DNA of 18,876 nt from JAZKFR01 sp040386295. GTDB lineage: Bacteria; Pseudomonadota; Gammaproteobacteria; Burkholderiales; Rhodocyclaceae. The stretch is taken from NCBI GenBank assembly GCA_040386295.1, contig JAZKFR010000074.1, positions 1 through 18,876 of the forward strand, given 5' to 3'. This document shows positions 15,821-18,876 of the stretch, piece by piece. Every line of letters starts with the position of its first letter. Positions within the stretch are counted from its first letter, which is position 1. The position numbers were made by a program, and so were the translations under genes. The notes beneath the pieces were generated by a model that was not told where the DNA came from, made no database searches, and was given only the letters and a program-made list of their open reading frames with translations.

Positions 15821-18079
15821 TCAAAGAACGACTTCAGCTTCTTCCTCAAAAACAAGCTGTACGTTCTGATTTGCGTCGAGGTCTACGGTGACATGCCCGC
15901 CACCGACCAGACGACCAAACAGCAATTCGTCGGCCAAGGCTGAGCGAATGAGGTCTTGAATCAGACGCGCCATAGGGCGAGCGCCCATCAACGGGTCAAA
16001 GCCTTTAGCCGCGAGATAATTTTTTAGACTATCGCTAAATACGGCCTCGACTTTTTTCTCGTGCAGCTGCGCCTCGAGCTGCATTAAGAATTTGTCCACA
16101 ACGCGCAGAATCACTTCATGCGCTAAGGGGTTGAACGAGATGATGGCGTCAATCCGATTGCGAAACTCTGGGGTGAATAAACGCTTGATTTCGATCATTT
16201 CGTCGCCCGCTTGCTTGGCGTTGGCGAAACCCATATTGTTTTTCTGAATCGCTTCTTGTCCGGCGTTGGTCGTCATAATGATCACAACATTACGAAAATC
16301 AGCTTTACGCCCGTTATTGTCAGTGAGCGTGCCGTGATCCATCACTTGCAACAAAATGTTGAAAATGTCCGGGTGCGCTTTTTCAATCTCGTCCAAGAGC
16401 AGCACGCAGTAGGGCTTTTTAGCCACTGCTTCGGTTAGCTGCCCGCCTTGATCGAAGCCGACGTAACCTGGGGGCGATCCGATCAAACGCGATACGGCGT
16501 GACGCTCCATGTACTCTGACATATCAAAACGCAGTAATTCGTTGCCTAAACAGTAGGCAAGCTGCTTGGCCACCTCGGTCTTGCCCACCCCAGTCGGACC
16601 GGAAAAGAGAAAGCTACCAATCGGTTTGCTCGGACTGCCTAGGCCAGAGCGCGCCATCTTGATCGCCCTGGCGAGGGCGTCAATAGCAGGATCTTGGCCA
16701 AAAACCACGGCTTTAAGGTCGCGATCAAGGTTTTTCAGCGCACTGCGATCATCAGAAGAGACGTGAGCCGAAGGAATTCGCGCAATTTTGGCAACGATTT
16801 CTTCAATATCCTGCTTACCGATCATTTTTTTCTGCTTTGACTTGGGCAGGATGCGTTGTGCTGCGCCAGCTTCGTCGATCACGTCTATCGCTTTATCGGG
16901 CAGGTAACGGTCGGTGATGAAGCGAGCCGATAGCTCAACTGCAGAGGTAATCGCTGCGGCTGAGTATTTGATTCCGTGGTGCGATTCAAAGCGCGTTTTT
17001 AAGCCCTTGAGGATCTCAATGGTTTCTGCGTTGGACGGTTCGTTCACGTCAATTTTTTGGAAGCGGCGCGATAAGGCGTGGTCTTTTTCAAAAATGCCAC
17101 GGTACTCGGTATGGGTCGTTGCTCCGATACATCGTAGCTGCCCCGAGGAAAGCGCTGGTTTGAGCAGGTTAGAAGCGTCCAAAGTGCCACCTGAGGCCGA
17201 ACCGGCGCCGATAATCGTGTGAATTTCGTCGATAAAGAGAATGGCCTGTGGCGATTCAGCGAGTTGCTTGAGAACCCCTTTAAGGCGCTGCTCAAAATCA
17301 CCACGGTATTTTGTTCCGGCCAGCAGCGCACCCATGTCTAAAGAATAAACATTTGATTTGCTAAGAATTTCCGGGATATTGCCATCAACGATGCGGCGCG
17401 CTAGTCCTTCTGCGATCGCGGTTTTACCAACACCCGCTTCGCCGACGAGTAGGGGGTTGTTTTTGCGGCGGCGGCACAGGGTTTGAATCACCCGTTCCAG
17501 CTCTTTTTCACGGCCAATCAAGGGGTCGATTTGTCCCTGCGCAGCTAAGGTGTTGAGGTTGGTCGCATAGCTCTCCAAAGGTCCGCTGCTACTTGGCTGC
17601 TCACCGTCTGTTTCAGCTTCGTTTTCTCCACGGCTTGGGCTTTGCGGCACTTTGCTCACGCCGTGCGCAATAAAATTAACGATATCTAGCCTGGTTACCC
17701 CTTGTTTTTGCAGGTAAAAAATCGCGTGTGAATTTTTTTCACCAAAAATAGCGACCAGGACGTTTGCACCATTAACTTCTTTTTTCCCCGAAGATTGGGC
17801 GTGCAGAATGGCGCGCTGTATGACGCGCTGAAAACCCAAGGTGGGCTGCGTGTCGATTTCGCCTTCGCCCGGCACAACAGGCGTGTGTTCGCCAACAAAC
17901 TTGAGCAAATCTTTGCGCAGTTGTTCGATGTCGGTGCCGCAAGCACGCAGTGATTCTGTCGCGGAGGGGTTGTCTAGCAGCGCCAGAAGCAGGTGCTCGA
18001 CGGTAATAAACTCGTGACGCTTTTGCCGCGCTTCGACAAAAGCCATGTGCAAACTCACTTCAAGTTCTTGCGCAATCAT
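15821..18079 (-). CDS. clpA: ATP-dependent Clp protease ATP-binding subunit ClpA
   Basis: ClpA is the hexameric AAA+ unfoldase that feeds proteins into the ClpP chamber, including N-end-rule substrates delivered by ClpS. The 752 residues contain an N-domain (1-145), AAA1 with Walker A GEAGVGKT (213-220) and Walker B LFIDEIH (281-287), then AAA2 with Walker A GPTGVGKT (494-501) and Walker B LLLDEIEKAHP (560-570). The ClpP-docking loop reads MGF (616-618) where E. coli has IGL, a conservative replacement. There is no long middle coiled coil, which rules out ClpB. The ATG follows the clpS stop with no gap, and its GGAGGAG ribosome site lies within the last clpS codons, so the two are translationally coupled. 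Confidence 0.97.
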   Translation of the reverse strand: MIAQELEVSLHMAFVEARQKRHEFITVEHLLLALLDNPSATESLRACGTDIEQLRKDLLKFVGEHTPVVPGEGEIDTQPTLGFQRVIQRAILHAQSSGKKEVNGANVLVAIFGEKNSHAIFYLQKQGVTRLDIVNFIAHGVSKVPQSPSRGENEAETDGEQPSSSGPLESYATNLNTLAAQGQIDPLIGREKELERVIQTLCRRRKNNPLLVGEAGVGKTAIAEGLARRIVDGNIPEILSKSNVYSLDMGALLAGTKYRGDFEQRLKGVLKQLAESPQAILFIDEIHTIIGAGSASGGTLDASNLLKPALSSGQLRCIGATTHTEYRGIFEKDHALSRRFQKIDVNEPSNAETIEILKGLKTRFESHHGIKYSAAAITSAVELSARFITDRYLPDKAIDVIDEAGAAQRILPKSKQKKMIGKQDIEEIVAKIARIPSAHVSSDDRSALKNLDRDLKAVVFGQDPAIDALARAIKMARSGLGSPSKPIGSFLFSGPTGVGKTEVAKQLAYCLGNELLRFDMSEYMERHAVSRLIGSPPGYVGFDQGGQLTEAVAKKPYCVLLLDEIEKAHPDIFNILLQVMDHGTLTDNNGRKADFRNVVIIMTTNAGQEAIQKNNMGFANAKQAGDEMIEIKRLFTPEFRNRIDAIISFNPLAHEVILRVVDKFLMQLEAQLHEKKVEAVFSDSLKNYLAAKGFDPLMGARPMARLIQDLIRSALADELLFGRLVGGGHVTVDLDANQNVQLVFEEEAEVVL

Positions 18080-18388
18080 TTAATTCTCCTCCATGACACA
18101 AGCCAAAGGATGTTGATGCTCTCGGGCGAAGCTTGTAATTTGCTCAACTTTGGTTGCCGCAATGTCACGCGGATAAACGCCGCAAACAGCGCGTCCTTCC
18201 GTATGTACCTTAAGCATGACCCGAGTTGCCTGTTCCTGATCCATCATAAAAAATCGCTGCAGAACCAAAATAACGAACTCCATTGGCGTGAAGTCGTCGT
18301 TGAGCAGCGTGACTTTGTAGAATGGGGGTTGCGTCAGCTTAACTCGTTCTGTTTCACGTAGTGTTTCTTCTTGATGTGCTTTGCTCAT
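18080..18388 (-). CDS. clpS: ClpA adaptor protein ClpS
   Basis: ClpS binds proteins with N-terminal Leu, Phe, Tyr or Trp and passes them to ClpAP. The 102 residues include the conserved core. Degron-pocket residues Asn30-Asp31 (LLNDDFTP) and His62 (KVHTEGRAVCGVY) are present, and the flexible N-terminal arm needed for hand-over precedes them. It is the first gene of the clpS-clpA unit and ends directly against the clpA start. No ribosome binding site is visible before the ATG (preceding bases TAGAATCAAACC), which is unusual; a -10-like TAGAAT this close would imply a nearly leaderless message. It is divergent from the cold-shock gene at the right edge. Confidence 0.97.
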   Translation of the reverse strand: MSKAHQEETLRETERVKLTQPPFYKVTLLNDDFTPMEFVILVLQRFFMMDQEQATRVMLKVHTEGRAVCGVYPRDIAATKVEQITSFAREHQHPLACVMEEN

Positions 18389-18583
18389 GGTTTGATTCTA
18401 CCCAGTCTTTCTTGCCGAGCGATACTGTTTTGCTCTGTATTTTTGTGATTGTTTGTTTGTACGCATACGCTTTTCCAGAGGCTTGCTTAGACAAATTCAG
18501 CACCACTTTAACTATCTAAAACGGGGCTTGTACGCTTAAAACGACACCGATTTTGCATTAGGCGTACTTTTCTCAGGAAAAGC

Positions 18584-18613
18584 TTGACGCCTCTTCTTGG
18601 CTTAGTGTAAAAA
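18584..18613 (+). promoter_or_regulatory. Candidate promoter of the cold-shock gene
   Basis: TTGACG (18584-18589, 5 of 6) is followed after 18 bases by TAAAAA (18608-18613, 4 of 6). The start of transcription would fall near 18620. The rest of 18389-18583, between clpS and this promoter, shows no gene; it must also hold the clpS promoter, which I could not place convincingly. Confidence 0.5.
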
Positions 18614-18619
18614 GTCCCG

Positions 18620-18745
18620 ATGTTTTGGTTTAAGCAGCTTGTCGGTGTTTTCGCTAGTCGGAGTCGCTGCTAAGTCTCTGTTGAATTCATAAACATGCAA
18701 GTCGGGTTTCTCCCGGATTTAGTCTCTTTTCAAGGAAGTCGCAAT
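18620..18745 (+). promoter_or_regulatory. Long 5' leader of cold-shock mRNA (candidate thermosensitive leader)
   Basis: If the promoter at 18584-18613 is right, the message carries an untranslated leader of about 126 bases. Long structured leaders are a known feature of cspA-type mRNAs, where they improve stability and translation in the cold. A small CGGG/CCCG hairpin is visible at about 18705-18718. I do not see the E. coli cold-box sequence near the predicted start. Confidence 0.4.
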
Positions 18746-18876
18746 ATGGCAACTGGTACAGTTAAATGGTTCAACGACGCTAAAGGTTTTGGTTTTATTA
18801 CGCCGGATGACGGTAGCGAAGATCTTTTCGCACACTTCTCCGCAATCACCATGCCTGGATTCAAAAGCCTCAAAGA
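18746..18876 (+). CDS. cspA: Cold-shock protein, CspA family (partial, cut by right edge)
   Basis: CspA-family proteins are small OB-fold RNA chaperones that melt mRNA structure. The visible 43 codons read MATGTVKWFNDAKGFGFI onward and contain both RNA-binding motifs: RNP1 KGFGFI (13-18) and RNP2 DLFAHFS (26-32). The start is fixed by AAGGAAG at 18732-18738, seven bases before the ATG. About 25 C-terminal residues of a usual 67-70 lie outside the window. Whether it is cold-induced or constitutive cannot be told from the coding part; the long leader favours regulation. Confidence 0.96.
   Translation, partial: MATGTVKWFNDAKGFGFITPDDGSEDLFAHFSAITMPGFKSLK

Noticed and set aside
15158..15943. 261-codon plus-strand frame opposite aceA and the end of clpA
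   Set aside because: It spans two real genes and their intergenic gap on the opposite strand, and aceA/clpA are certain.
1..18876. CRISPR arrays, insertion sequences, rRNA
   Set aside because: I saw no spaced repeats, transposase reading frames, terminal inverted repeats or rRNA sequence on either strand.

Overview
The window is bacterial chromosome from a betaproteobacterium, most likely in the order Burkholderiales. The clearest lineage signals are the PBP1A, ClpS-ClpA and KKCGH-type isocitrate lyase sequences and the cold-shock / clpS-clpA arrangement. I cannot name the genus; the middling G+C (about 53% in one dnaE line I counted) would fit a lower-GC member such as the Oxalobacteraceae.

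Left end (1-1104, minus strand). An open reading frame runs off the left edge and encodes the first 251 residues of a protein with an F-box-like segment followed by what looks like the start of leucine-rich repeats. This layout resembles the GALA-type type III effectors of plant-associated Ralstonia. Between it and dnaE lies a short, protein-like remnant beginning MLTGYLYRGVS, possibly a decayed ADP-ribosyltransferase-like gene. An exact 10-base direct repeat with a 20-base period sits upstream of the F-box gene.

Core block 1 (1124-6833). dnaE (replicative DNA polymerase III alpha subunit, interrupted by ten Ns exactly at its catalytic aspartate motif) and a TolC-family outer-membrane channel gene lie on the minus strand. 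A tRNA-Lys(UUU) with a near-consensus promoter and a long terminator-like hairpin follows on the plus strand.

Accessory insert (about 6890-9043). Downstream of tRNA-Lys there is about 540 bp with no intact gene but with minus-strand coding remnants. Then come two overlapping plus-strand genes, an ImmA/IrrE-type zinc peptidase with an Xre-like N-terminus and a DUF4411 PIN-like nuclease, which form a probable toxin-antitoxin module. No copy of the tRNA 3' end marking a far attachment site was found.

Core block 2 (9222-18876). ybiT (ABC-F ATPase, +) converges with ycgR (c-di-GMP-binding flagellar brake, -). ycgR is divergent from mrcA (PBP1A, +). mrcA converges with aceA (isocitrate lyase, -), which ends in a textbook rho-independent terminator. 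clpS-clpA (N-end-rule adaptor and unfoldase, -) form a tight operon upstream of aceA. A cold-shock protein gene, divergent from clpS, is cut by the right edge and is preceded by a long leader with its own promoter.

The genes therefore cover replication, export, cell-wall synthesis, glyoxylate shunt, proteolysis and cold response, with two accessory patches: the effector-like left end and the tRNA-adjacent toxin-antitoxin region.
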